Both the position numbers and the translations under genes were made by a program. 37,143 nt of DNA from Kitasatospora phosalacinea (GTDB taxonomy: Bacteria; Actinomycetota; Actinomycetes; Streptomycetales; Streptomycetaceae). The stretch covers positions 1 through 37,143 of the forward strand of contig NZ_JNYE01000075.1 of NCBI RefSeq assembly GCF_000717185.1, read 5' to 3'. Under the pieces are notes generated by a model. It worked only from the letters and a program-made list of their open reading frames with translations, searched no databases and had not been told where the DNA came from. Positions 25,503 to 32,284 of this stretch are shown one piece after another; position 1 is the stretch's first letter, and each line of letters starts with the position of its first letter.

Positions 25503-26471
25503 CTACTCGGGGAGTTCCCGGGCGTCGTGCGAGGCCGCCTGGCGCTGCGCCTTGCGGACGGCCGCGCGCTCGGCGAGCGAGAGCTCGCTCTCGGGGCCGG
25601 TCTCGTAGTCCTCGCCGTAGGAGCCCTTCGCGGGGCGGCGGCGGCGCAGCGGGGGCTCGACCCCGTCGGCGAGGCGGCGGGCGGTGAGCAGGAAGCCGGT
25701 GTGCCCGATCATGCGGTGGTCGGGGCGGACGGCGAGGCCCTCGAGGTGCCAGGTGCGGACCATGGTCTCCCAGGCCTGCGGCTCGGTGAAGGTGCCGTGC
25801 TCGCGCAGCGCCTCGACGGTGCGCGACATCTGCGTGGTGGTGGCCACGTAGCAGCAGATCAGGCCGCCGGGGACGAGCGCCTTGGAGGCGACGTCCAGGC
25901 ACTCCCAGGGGGCGAGCATGTCGAGGATGACGCGGTCGACGTCGGTCTCGACCAGGTTGTCCTGGAGGTCGCCGACGGTGAGCTTCCAGGCCGGGTGCGG
26001 GCCGCCGAAGTAGCGCTCGACGTTGCTCCTGGCGATGTCGGCGAAGTCCTGGCGGCGCTCGTAGGAGGCCAGCGAGCCGGTGTCGCCGACGGCGCGCAGC
26101 AGGTAGGTGGAGAGGGCGCCGGAGCCGACGCCCGCCTCGACCACCCGGGCGCCGGCGAAGATGTCGGCCATGGCCAGGATCTGGCCCGCGTCCTTGGGGT
26201 AGATCACGGCCGCGCCGCGCGGCATGGACAGGACGTAGTCGGGGAGCAGGGGGCGCAGCGCGAGGTACGGGACGTTGCCCGTCGTGCGGACGACCGTGCC
26301 CTCGGGAGCGCCGATCAGCTCGTCGTGCGGGAACATACCCTTGTGGGTGTGGAACTGGTTCCCGGCCTGGAGCGTGAACGTGTAGTGGCGGCCCTTGGGG
26401 TCGGTCAGCTGGACCTGGTCCCCGACCTGGAAGGGCCCGCGTCGGCGGGTGGCACCGGTCGGTTCGGACAT
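25503..26471 (-). CDS. trmI: tRNA (adenine-N1)-methyltransferase, TrmI family
   Basis: A 322-residue SAM-dependent methyltransferase. The N-terminal domain begins RRGPFQVGDQVQLTDPKGR. The Rossmann domain has the SAM motif VVEAGVGSGALS (112-118 core), an acidic residue in SYERR and the catalytic-region DMLAPWE (Asp184). It should methylate A58 (and possibly A57) of the tRNA T-loop, stabilising tRNA. A C-terminal extension of about 50 charged residues (RRRRPAKGSYGEDYE onward) is common in actinobacteria. The start is ATG 26471 (MSEPTGA); ATG 26480 directly abuts the weak AGG site and is less likely. Confidence 0.92.
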   Translation of the reverse strand: MSEPTGATRRRGPFQVGDQVQLTDPKGRHYTFTLQAGNQFHTHKGMFPHDELIGAPEGTVVRTTGNVPYLALRPLLPDYVLSMPRGAAVIYPKDAGQILAMADIFAGARVVEAGVGSGALSTYLLRAVGDTGSLASYERRQDFADIARSNVERYFGGPHPAWKLTVGDLQDNLVETDVDRVILDMLAPWECLDVASKALVPGGLICCYVATTTQMSRTVEALREHGTFTEPQAWETMVRTWHLEGLAVRPDHRMIGHTGFLLTARRLADGVEPPLRRRRPAKGSYGEDYETGPESELSLAERAAVRKAQRQAASHDARELPE

Positions 26472-26516
26472 GGGGGCCATCCTACGGGAGCCGGAGGGCT
26501 GCCCCCGACCACATGA

Positions 26517-27713
26517 TCAGTCCGCGCCCGCGGCCCGGCCCTGGAGCGCGGCGGTGAGCTTGCGCTCCAGGTCGGTGAGGGAGAGGACGCCGTAGACCGA
26601 GCCGTCGGGGCGGACCACCAGGTACTCGGTGGCGGGGGCGCGGCGCAGGGTGTCGAGGATCTGCTCGCCGGCCAGGTCGACGGGGACGGTGAGGCCGGGT
26701 TCGAGGTCGCGGGAGACGGCGGTGACGGCGATCCAGGGGCGGCGGTGCTCGGGGACGGCGCTGACCGCGGACTCCTTGACCACGGCGATCGGCTCGCCGC
26801 GTCCGTCGACCACCACGATCGCCCCGGCGTGCACCTCCCGGGCCCGGCGCATGGCCTCGCCGAGGGGGGTGTCGGCGGGGACGTCGATGCTGCGGCGGGC
26901 CATCTCGCGGACCTTGAGCCGGGGCAGCACCTCCTTGAGGCGGGCGTTGCGCAGCGAGTTGCCCGCGCCCTGCCAGATGATGAAGCCGAGGATCGCGGCG
27001 AGCACGCCGTCGACCATGGCCTCGGTGGCGGAGCGCTCGACGTCCTGGGAGGAGCTGAAGATCGGCAGGCCGAGGACGACGGCGATCGCGAGGGCGCGGC
27101 CGACCCAGACCGCGGCCAGGGTGCCCTTCATCGGGTTGCCGGTGACGGCCCAGACGACGGCGCGCAGCATCCGGCCGCCGTCCAGCGGGAGGCCGGGGAG
27201 CAGGTTGAAGGCGGCGACGACCAGGTTGGAGACCATGAGTCCGGCGAGCAGCACGCCGGGGACGGTGGCGGGTTCGACGGCGCGCAGGCCGAGCCAGAAG
27301 GCGCCGCCGAGCAGCAGCGAGAGCAGCGGGCCGACGAAGGCGAGCCAGAACTCGCGCCAGGGGCGGTCGGCCTCCTTCTCGATCTCGGAGACGCCGCCGA
27401 GGAACTGGAGCTGGATCCGGCGGACGCCGAGCCTGTAGCGGATCCCGACGACGGTGTGGGCGAGTTCGTGGACCAGCACCGAGCCGTAGAAGGCGACGGC
27501 GAAGGAGAAGGCGAGCAGGTAGCGGGCGCCGCCGAGGTCGGGCAGGACGTCGGCGAGGCGGCTGCCGAAGATCCAGGTGATGAGTGCGGCGACCAGGAAC
27601 CAGGACGGGGTGACGTAGACGGGCACGCCGAACGGACGGCCCATCAGGATGCCGCCGCGCGGCTGGTCGTCGGGCTTCGGCTTCTCCGGTGCCCGCCCCT
27701 CGGTGTCGTTCAC
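26517..27713 (-). CDS. Site-2 protease family zinc metalloprotease with CBS domains
   Basis: A 398-residue membrane protease. Zinc motif HELAH (82-86) lies in a transmembrane helix, and the second ligand motif NLLPGLPLDGG (170-180) in another; about five or six hydrophobic helices are visible. Two CBS-type repeats (about 270-395) form the cytoplasmic C-terminus and may sense adenine nucleotides. S2P enzymes cleave substrates within the membrane, often anti-sigma factors or remnant signal peptides. The substrate is unknown here, and it resembles the Rip3-like CBS subgroup. Start GTG 27713 follows AAGGAG; the longer frame upstream is a shadow. It is divergent from the recB-like gene. Confidence 0.88.
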   Translation of the reverse strand: MNDTEGRAPEKPKPDDQPRGGILMGRPFGVPVYVTPSWFLVAALITWIFGSRLADVLPDLGGARYLLAFSFAVAFYGSVLVHELAHTVVGIRYRLGVRRIQLQFLGGVSEIEKEADRPWREFWLAFVGPLLSLLLGGAFWLGLRAVEPATVPGVLLAGLMVSNLVVAAFNLLPGLPLDGGRMLRAVVWAVTGNPMKGTLAAVWVGRALAIAVVLGLPIFSSSQDVERSATEAMVDGVLAAILGFIIWQGAGNSLRNARLKEVLPRLKVREMARRSIDVPADTPLGEAMRRAREVHAGAIVVVDGRGEPIAVVKESAVSAVPEHRRPWIAVTAVSRDLEPGLTVPVDLAGEQILDTLRRAPATEYLVVRPDGSVYGVLSLTDLERKLTAALQGRAAGAD

Positions 27714-27851
27714 CGTGCTCCTTCCGTCCCGCCGTCCGCTGGTGCCTCGTACGCTACGTGATCTCGCCCCGGGAACGGCGGCGCACCCCGCCCTCCCTTC
27801 TCCTATACCCAGGTCTTCGACCCGTGCGCCCTCGGTGTCGGTTCGGTGCAA

Positions 27852-27857
27852 TAGGGT
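27852..27857 (+). promoter_or_regulatory. Possible -10 box giving a leaderless recB-like mRNA
   Basis: TAGGGT fits TAnnnT and ends six bases before the ATG at 27864. There is no Shine-Dalgarno upstream of that ATG. This geometry places the start of transcription at the A of ATG. The -35 is not clear. Confidence 0.45.
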
Positions 27858-27863
27858 CGTGGC

Positions 27864-28730
27864 ATGCAGCAGACCGACCCTTCGCCCGCTCCGCGTCCGG
27901 CCGCCCGGCCGACGGGGCTGTCGCCCTCGCGGGCGGGTGACTTCATGACCTGCCCGCTGCTGTACCGGCTGCGGGTGATCGACCGGCTGCCGGAGCCGCC
28001 GTCCGCGGCCGCGACCAGGGGCACGCTGGTGCACGCGGTGCTGGAGCGGCTGTTCGACCACCCGCCGGCCGAGCGGACGCCGGGGCGGGCGCTCGGGCTG
28101 CTGGGCCCGCAGTGGGAGCGGTTGCTGGGGGAACGGCCGGAGCTGGCGGAACTGTTCCCGGGCGAGCCGGAGAAGTTGGCCGGCTGGCTGGGGGACGCCG
28201 AGAAGCTGGTGGAGAAGTGGTTCCGGCTGGAGGACCCGACCCGGCTGCACCCGGTGGAGCGGGAGCTGTACGTGGAGACGGCGCTGCCCTCGGGCCTGCT
28301 GCTGCGCGGGTACATCGACCGGGTGGACGTCGCGCCGTCCGGCGAGGTGCGGCTGGTGGACTACAAGACCGGCCGGGCGCCCTCGCGGGACTTCGAGGGC
28401 AGGGCGATGTTCCAGATGAAGTTCTACGCCCTGGTGGTGTGGCGCTGGAAGGGCGTCGTCCCCAAGCGGCTGCAGCTGGTCTACCTGGGCGGCGGCGGGG
28501 ACGTGGTGACGTACGACCCGGACGAGGCGGACCTGCTCTCGGTGGAGCGGAAGCTGGAGGCGCTGTGGGAGGCGATCTCGGCGGCGGTGGCCACCGGTGA
28601 CTTCCCGGCGACGCGCAACCGGCTGTGCGACTGGTGCGACCACAAGGCGTCGTGCCCGGAGTTCGGCGGCACTCCCCCGCCGTACCCGCTGCCCCTGACC
28701 ACTGTGACCAATCCCGGCGAGGAGTCGTAG
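27864..28730 (+). CDS. RecB/Cas4-like PD-(D/E)XK nuclease family protein
   Basis: A 288-residue stand-alone nuclease domain. Motifs in order: SPSRAGDFMTCPLLY with Cys30, GTLVHAVLE (53-61), GYIDRVD with Asp152 and VDYKTG (Asp166, Lys168), then QMKFYAL. Three C-terminal cysteines (Cys255, Cys258, Cys264 in LCDWCDHKASC) together with Cys30 form the set that binds a [4Fe-4S] cluster in AddB and Cas4. It is a likely single-strand exonuclease or repair protein. No cas genes are present, so a CRISPR role is not supported. It stops immediately before the GTG of the response regulator gene. Confidence 0.88.
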   Translation: MQQTDPSPAPRPAARPTGLSPSRAGDFMTCPLLYRLRVIDRLPEPPSAAATRGTLVHAVLERLFDHPPAERTPGRALGLLGPQWERLLGERPELAELFPGEPEKLAGWLGDAEKLVEKWFRLEDPTRLHPVERELYVETALPSGLLLRGYIDRVDVAPSGEVRLVDYKTGRAPSRDFEGRAMFQMKFYALVVWRWKGVVPKRLQLVYLGGGGDVVTYDPDEADLLSVERKLEALWEAISAAVATGDFPATRNRLCDWCDHKASCPEFGGTPPPYPLPLTTVTNPGEES

Positions 28731-29402
28731 GTGACGATCCGTGTGCTGCTGGTGGACGACCAGCCGCTGCTGCGTACCGGTTTCCGGATGATCCTGGAGG
28801 CGGAGTCCGACCTGGCGGTGGTCGGCGAGGCGGGCGACGGGCAGCAGGCGCTGGACCAGGTCCGCGCCCTGCAGCCGGACGTGGTGCTGATGGACATCCG
28901 GATGCCGCGGATGGACGGCGTGGAGGCGACCCGGCGGATCGCCGGTCCGGACCGGGACGGCCCGGCGAAGGTGCTGGTGCTGACCACCTTCGACCTGGAC
29001 GAGTACGTGGTGGAGGCGCTGCGCGCGGGCGCCAGCGGCTTCCTGCTGAAGGACGTGCCGGCCGAGGAGCTGGTGCAGGCGATCCGGGTGGTGGCGGACG
29101 GCGCGGCGATGCTGGCCCCGTCGGTGACCCGCCGCCTGCTGGACATGTACGCCACCAAGCTGCCCTCGGGCGACGAGGCGCCGCCGCAGGCGCTGACGGT
29201 GCTGACCGAGCGCGAGGTGGAGGTGCTGCGGCTGGTGGCGCGCGGCCTGTCGAACGCGGAGATCGCCGCCGAGCTGTTCGTCTCGGAGACGACGGTGAAG
29301 ACGCACGTCGGCCACGTGCTGACCAAGCTGCAGCTGCGCGACCGGGTGCAGGCGGCGGTGTACGCGTACGAGAGCGGCCTGGTGCGCCCGGGTTCGCTGT
29401 AG
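28731..29402 (+). CDS. NarL/FixJ-type response regulator, orphan
   Basis: A 223-residue two-domain regulator. The receiver domain (3-120) has Asp9/Asp10, phospho-acceptor Asp55 (VVLMDIRMPRMDG), Thr85/Thr86 (LTTF) and Lys107 (LLKDV). The LuxR-type HTH (about 155-218) includes LTEREVEVLRLVARGLSNAEIA. Proteins of this kind bind DNA as dimers when phosphorylated. No histidine kinase gene is adjacent, so the partner is unknown. The GTG start directly follows the TAG of the nuclease gene, and its ribosome site (GAGGAG) is inside that gene, so the two are coupled. A strong bidirectional hairpin follows. Confidence 0.92.
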   Translation: MTIRVLLVDDQPLLRTGFRMILEAESDLAVVGEAGDGQQALDQVRALQPDVVLMDIRMPRMDGVEATRRIAGPDRDGPAKVLVLTTFDLDEYVVEALRAGASGFLLKDVPAEELVQAIRVVADGAAMLAPSVTRRLLDMYATKLPSGDEAPPQALTVLTEREVEVLRLVARGLSNAEIAAELFVSETTVKTHVGHVLTKLQLRDRVQAAVYAYESGLVRPGSL

Positions 29403-29413
29403 CCCGCCGGAGC

Positions 29414-29458
29414 GCCGGACGGCCCGCTGCCCCCGAGGGGGGCGGCGGGCCGTCCGGC
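29414..29458. terminator. Bidirectional terminator between the response regulator and binding-protein genes
   Basis: A 14-bp perfect stem (29414-29427 with 29445-29458) continues, after one mismatch, into a 6-bp inner stem with a GAG loop. It sits between two convergent gene ends. Confidence 0.75.
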
Positions 29459-29472
29459 GTCCTGCCGGGGTG

Positions 29473-31065
29473 TCACTCGGCGGTGCGGCCGATCTCCCAA
29501 AACCGGAAGACGCCGGTGTTGTCCATGGTGCTGTCCACGCCGGTGATGCCGGGGCGGTAGACGTAGAACGACTTGTTCTGGAACAGCGGCACCATCGGGA
29601 CGGCGTCGGCCAGGATCTTCTGGATCTGGTCGTAGGCGCCGCCGCCGGAGCGGTCGGTGAGCTTGATCGACTCGGGCACCAGCTTGTCGCTGATCTGGGT
29701 GTTGTTCCAGCCGTTGTGGTAGGCGCCGCCGTTGACCACCAGCGGGCTGATGTAGTCGTCGGCGTCGGCGTAGTCGGGGGTCCAGCCGACGGTGTACGCC
29801 TGGTAGCTGCCGTTCTTCCAGCCCGCCTGGTAGGCGGTCCAGTCGGGCTCCTGCTCGACGGTGACCTGGAACAGGCCGCCGTTCTCCAGCTCCTGCTTGA
29901 CGGCCTCCAGCTCGGCGGCGCCGGCCCGGGCGCGGGACCAGGTCAGGGTGAGCTTGACCGGGGTGGTGACGTGCGCGTTGGTGAGGATGCGCTTGGCCTT
30001 GGCCGGGTCGGGCTCGCCGTACTTGTCGAAGAAGGCGGTGTTGTGGCCGGCCAGGCCCGCCGGGACGACCGAGTACAGCGGCTGCACGGTGCCCGCGTAG
30101 ACGTCCTGGGAGATCGACTTGCGGTCGACCAGCTGGGCGGCGGCCTGCCGGACGGCCTGGTTGCCCGCGGTCTCGTCCTTGGTGTTGAAGACCAGGTAGC
30201 GGGTCTCGCCGGAGGCGCCCTCGGCGACCCGGAGGGTGCCGGTGCCGGCCAGGTCGTCGGACTTGATCTTGGCGGCCACGGCGGGGTCGAGGCTGTTGTC
30301 GGTGAGGTCGACGTCGCCGCCGTCGAGGGCGGACTTCAGCTCCTCGGGCTTGTCGAAGTAGCGGACGGTGAACTTGTCGTTCTTCCGCTCGGCGATGCCC
30401 TGGTAGCCGGGGTTGCCGCTGAGCTGGATCCTGCGGGGGGCCTTGCCGTCCATCTCGACCGAGTCGATCTTGTACGGACCGGAGCCGACCAGGGAGGCGT
30501 TGTCGAGCAGCTTGTCGGCCGGGAAGACCTGGTGGTCGACGATGGCGCCGGCCGCGGAGGCCAGCTTGGCCGGGAGCACCGCGTCGGGGCTCTCCAGGTG
30601 GAAGGTGATCTCGCGGTCGCCGGAGGCGTCCACCGAGGCGATGGTGGACAGCAGCGGGCCGGGGCCGGACGGGTCGGCGATCTTCTTGACCCGGTCGATG
30701 GAGAACTTGACGTCCTGGGCGGTCAGCGGGTGCCCGTTGGAGAACTTCAGGCCGCTGCGCAGCGTGCACGTGTAGGTGAGCGCGTCGGAGCCGGTGAACT
30801 GGCAGGACTCGGCGGCGTCGGGCTGCGGGACGGTCGCGCCGGAGGGGAAGCTCAGCAGCGACTGGAAGGCGTTGTTGAGGATCAGCCAGGAGCCCGCGTC
30901 GTACGCACCGGCCGGGTCCAGCACGCTGGTCACGTTGGTGGTGCCCATGGTGATGGTGCCGTCGTCGCCGCCGCCGGCGGCCTTCTCCACGGAGGCGCAG
31001 CCCGCCGCGGTGGTGGCGACGAGGGCGGCGCAGCCGAGCACGGCCAGGCGGTTGGGGGTGGTCAT
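29473..31065 (-). CDS. ABC transporter substrate-binding lipoprotein, peptide family 5 (orphan)
   Basis: A 530-residue solute-binding protein of the oligopeptide/nickel (SBP_bac_5) family. The signal peptide ends near TAAGC (Cys23). Family features include the LKFSNGHPLTAQDVKFS block, GSGPYKI and YLVFNTKD. It would capture peptides or related solutes outside the membrane. No permease or ATPase gene lies within the window next to it, so it must work with components elsewhere. Start ATG 31065; the ribosome site is weak (GGAAG about ten bases away). A possible promoter lies about 155 bases upstream. Confidence 0.9.
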   Translation of the reverse strand: MTTPNRLAVLGCAALVATTAAGCASVEKAAGGGDDGTITMGTTNVTSVLDPAGAYDAGSWLILNNAFQSLLSFPSGATVPQPDAAESCQFTGSDALTYTCTLRSGLKFSNGHPLTAQDVKFSIDRVKKIADPSGPGPLLSTIASVDASGDREITFHLESPDAVLPAKLASAAGAIVDHQVFPADKLLDNASLVGSGPYKIDSVEMDGKAPRRIQLSGNPGYQGIAERKNDKFTVRYFDKPEELKSALDGGDVDLTDNSLDPAVAAKIKSDDLAGTGTLRVAEGASGETRYLVFNTKDETAGNQAVRQAAAQLVDRKSISQDVYAGTVQPLYSVVPAGLAGHNTAFFDKYGEPDPAKAKRILTNAHVTTPVKLTLTWSRARAGAAELEAVKQELENGGLFQVTVEQEPDWTAYQAGWKNGSYQAYTVGWTPDYADADDYISPLVVNGGAYHNGWNNTQISDKLVPESIKLTDRSGGGAYDQIQKILADAVPMVPLFQNKSFYVYRPGITGVDSTMDNTGVFRFWEIGRTAE

Positions 31066-31226
31066 GCGGGGTGGTCTTCCTCACTGCGTGCGGCCGGCTG
31101 TCGCCGGTGCCCGCCGCCCGGCGCCGGGGTGGGGCGGGGCCGCGGGACTGCTGCGGCCGCGCCCGCCCGTCGTCCCGGTTTTCCGGGGGTGGGCGGCGGC
31201 GCGGCACGGGGACTCGAACGCGCCTT

Positions 31227-31255
31227 AGCGTGCCACATCGGCTCCGGGCGGTCAC
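31227..31255 (-). promoter_or_regulatory. Possible promoter of the binding-protein gene
   Basis: On the minus strand GTGACC (31250-31255) and CACGCT (31227-31232) are 17 bp apart, which is similar to Streptomyces TTGAC-N17-TAGnnT promoters. It would give a leader of about 155 bases. Confidence 0.35.
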
Positions 31256-31353
31256 CGAGGGTCCGGACGGCGGTCGCGGCGGGTTCGGAGGACCTTGTCC
31301 CGGCAGTCGACGAGTTGTCAGCCAATGCCCGTTTTCACCCGCGGCGGCGGACA

Positions 31354-31381
31354 CGTTCCGCGTACCACCGGACGCGGAACG
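31354..31381 (-). terminator. Hairpin after the HAD phosphatase gene
   Basis: A perfect 9-bp stem (31354-31362 with 31373-31381) with a 10-nt loop, about 30 bp beyond the stop of the HAD gene. Confidence 0.55.
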
Positions 31382-31412
31382 AAACCGGCAAAGGGTGCGC
31401 GGGAGACGAACC

Positions 31413-32117
31413 TCACACCCTGGCGGCCGCCAGGGTGCGCAGCAGGCCGAGGTCGACGTGCTCCAGCGAGGGCACCACCAGGCGGCCGGGGGCGGGGTCG
31501 ATGGCGGCGATGGAGGGGACGGCGATGACCGGGCAGCCCGCGGCCTCCGCGGCGGCGACGCCGGTCGGGGTGTCCTCGACCACCACGCAGCGGGCCGGGT
31601 CGGCGCCGAGCCGGGCGGCGGCGGCCAGGTAGGGGTCGGGGTGCGGCTTGGTGCGGGCGACCTCGTCGCCGGCCACGGTGAAGGCGAAGTGCTGGGCGCC
31701 CAGGCTGCGCAGCACGATGTCGATGATGTGCCGGTGCGAGGCGGAGACCAGCGCGGCCGGGACGCCGTGCGCGCCCAGGGTGTTGAGCAGCCGCTCGGCG
31801 CCGGGCATCAGCGGGACGCCCCCGGCGAGCAGGTCGACGAAGCGCTGGTTGATCAGCACGGTCAGCTCGGCCGGGCTGAGGGTGACGCCGGTGCGGCCCA
31901 GCAGGTAGTCGATCACCCGGCTCATCGGGCCGCCGACCACGTGGGTGCGGTCCTCGGCGGTGAGCCGGTGGCCGAGCTCGGCGAACAGGTCGACCTCGGC
32001 CTGCCACCAGAAGTCCTCGGTGTCGACCAGGGTGCCGTCCATGTCGAGCAGGACGGCGTGCAGGCCGCTGTCCTCGCCGTCCCCGCCGATGCGGACCGGG
32101 GTCGAGACCGTCGTCAT
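31413..32117 (-). CDS. HAD-superfamily phosphatase (beta-phosphoglucomutase-like)
   Basis: A 234-residue HAD hydrolase with the four motifs visible. Motif I is LLDMDGTLVDTE (Asp25, Asp27), motif II SASHRH, motif III the Lys in RTKPHPDPYL, and motif IV VVEDTPTGV. A helical cap lies between motifs I and II. Such enzymes remove phosphate from small sugars or nucleotides, or move it on sugars; the substrate is not readable. Start ATG 32117 with AGGAAGG nine bases upstream. It follows metH in the same direction but a terminator pair lies between them. Confidence 0.88.
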   Translation of the reverse strand: MTTVSTPVRIGGDGEDSGLHAVLLDMDGTLVDTEDFWWQAEVDLFAELGHRLTAEDRTHVVGGPMSRVIDYLLGRTGVTLSPAELTVLINQRFVDLLAGGVPLMPGAERLLNTLGAHGVPAALVSASHRHIIDIVLRSLGAQHFAFTVAGDEVARTKPHPDPYLAAAARLGADPARCVVVEDTPTGVAAAEAAGCPVIAVPSIAAIDPAPGRLVVPSLEHVDLGLLRTLAAARV

Positions 32118-32168
32118 GCGCGCCGCCTTCCTGTGGACTGCCCCGGCGCGGACGCGTCGGGGGATGGC

Positions 32169-32202
32169 ACGGGCCGGCCCGCTGGTCAGCGGACCGGCCC
32201 GT
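32169..32202. terminator. Long hairpin between metH and the HAD gene
   Basis: An outer 9-bp stem (32169-32177 with 32194-32202) and, after one mismatch, an inner 6-bp stem (32179-32184 with 32187-32192). TTTC follows on the plus strand. May act in either direction. Confidence 0.5.
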
Positions 32203-32224
32203 TTCAGGATCATCAAGAATACGC

Positions 32225-32250
32225 CCGCCCGGTGGGATTGCACCGGGCGG
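32225..32250 (-). terminator. metH terminator
   Basis: A perfect 10-bp stem (32225-32234 with 32241-32250) with a 6-nt loop, 35 bp after the metH stop, followed on the minus strand by GCGTATTCTT. Confidence 0.7.
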
Positions 32251-32284
32251 CGGTGCGGCGAACGGATGATGCCCGGTTGAAGAC

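Larger units (their letters stand above)
31066..31412. other. Intergenic region upstream of the binding-protein gene
   Basis: This 347-bp stretch contains no supportable gene. It holds a possible minus-strand promoter (31227-31255) and, next to the HAD gene, a 9-bp stem hairpin (31354-31381). The rest is GC-rich with no structure I can name. Confidence 0.6.

Noticed and set aside
27864..28730. Cas4 of a CRISPR system
   Set aside because: The motifs and Fe-S cysteines fit, but there is no cas1, cas2 or array. Stand-alone RecB-like proteins of this type are common.
26517..29315. A 932-residue fusion of the site-2 protease with an N-terminal extension
   Set aside because: The extension beyond 27713 is antisense to the recB-like and response regulator genes. 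GTG 27713 has a good ribosome site.
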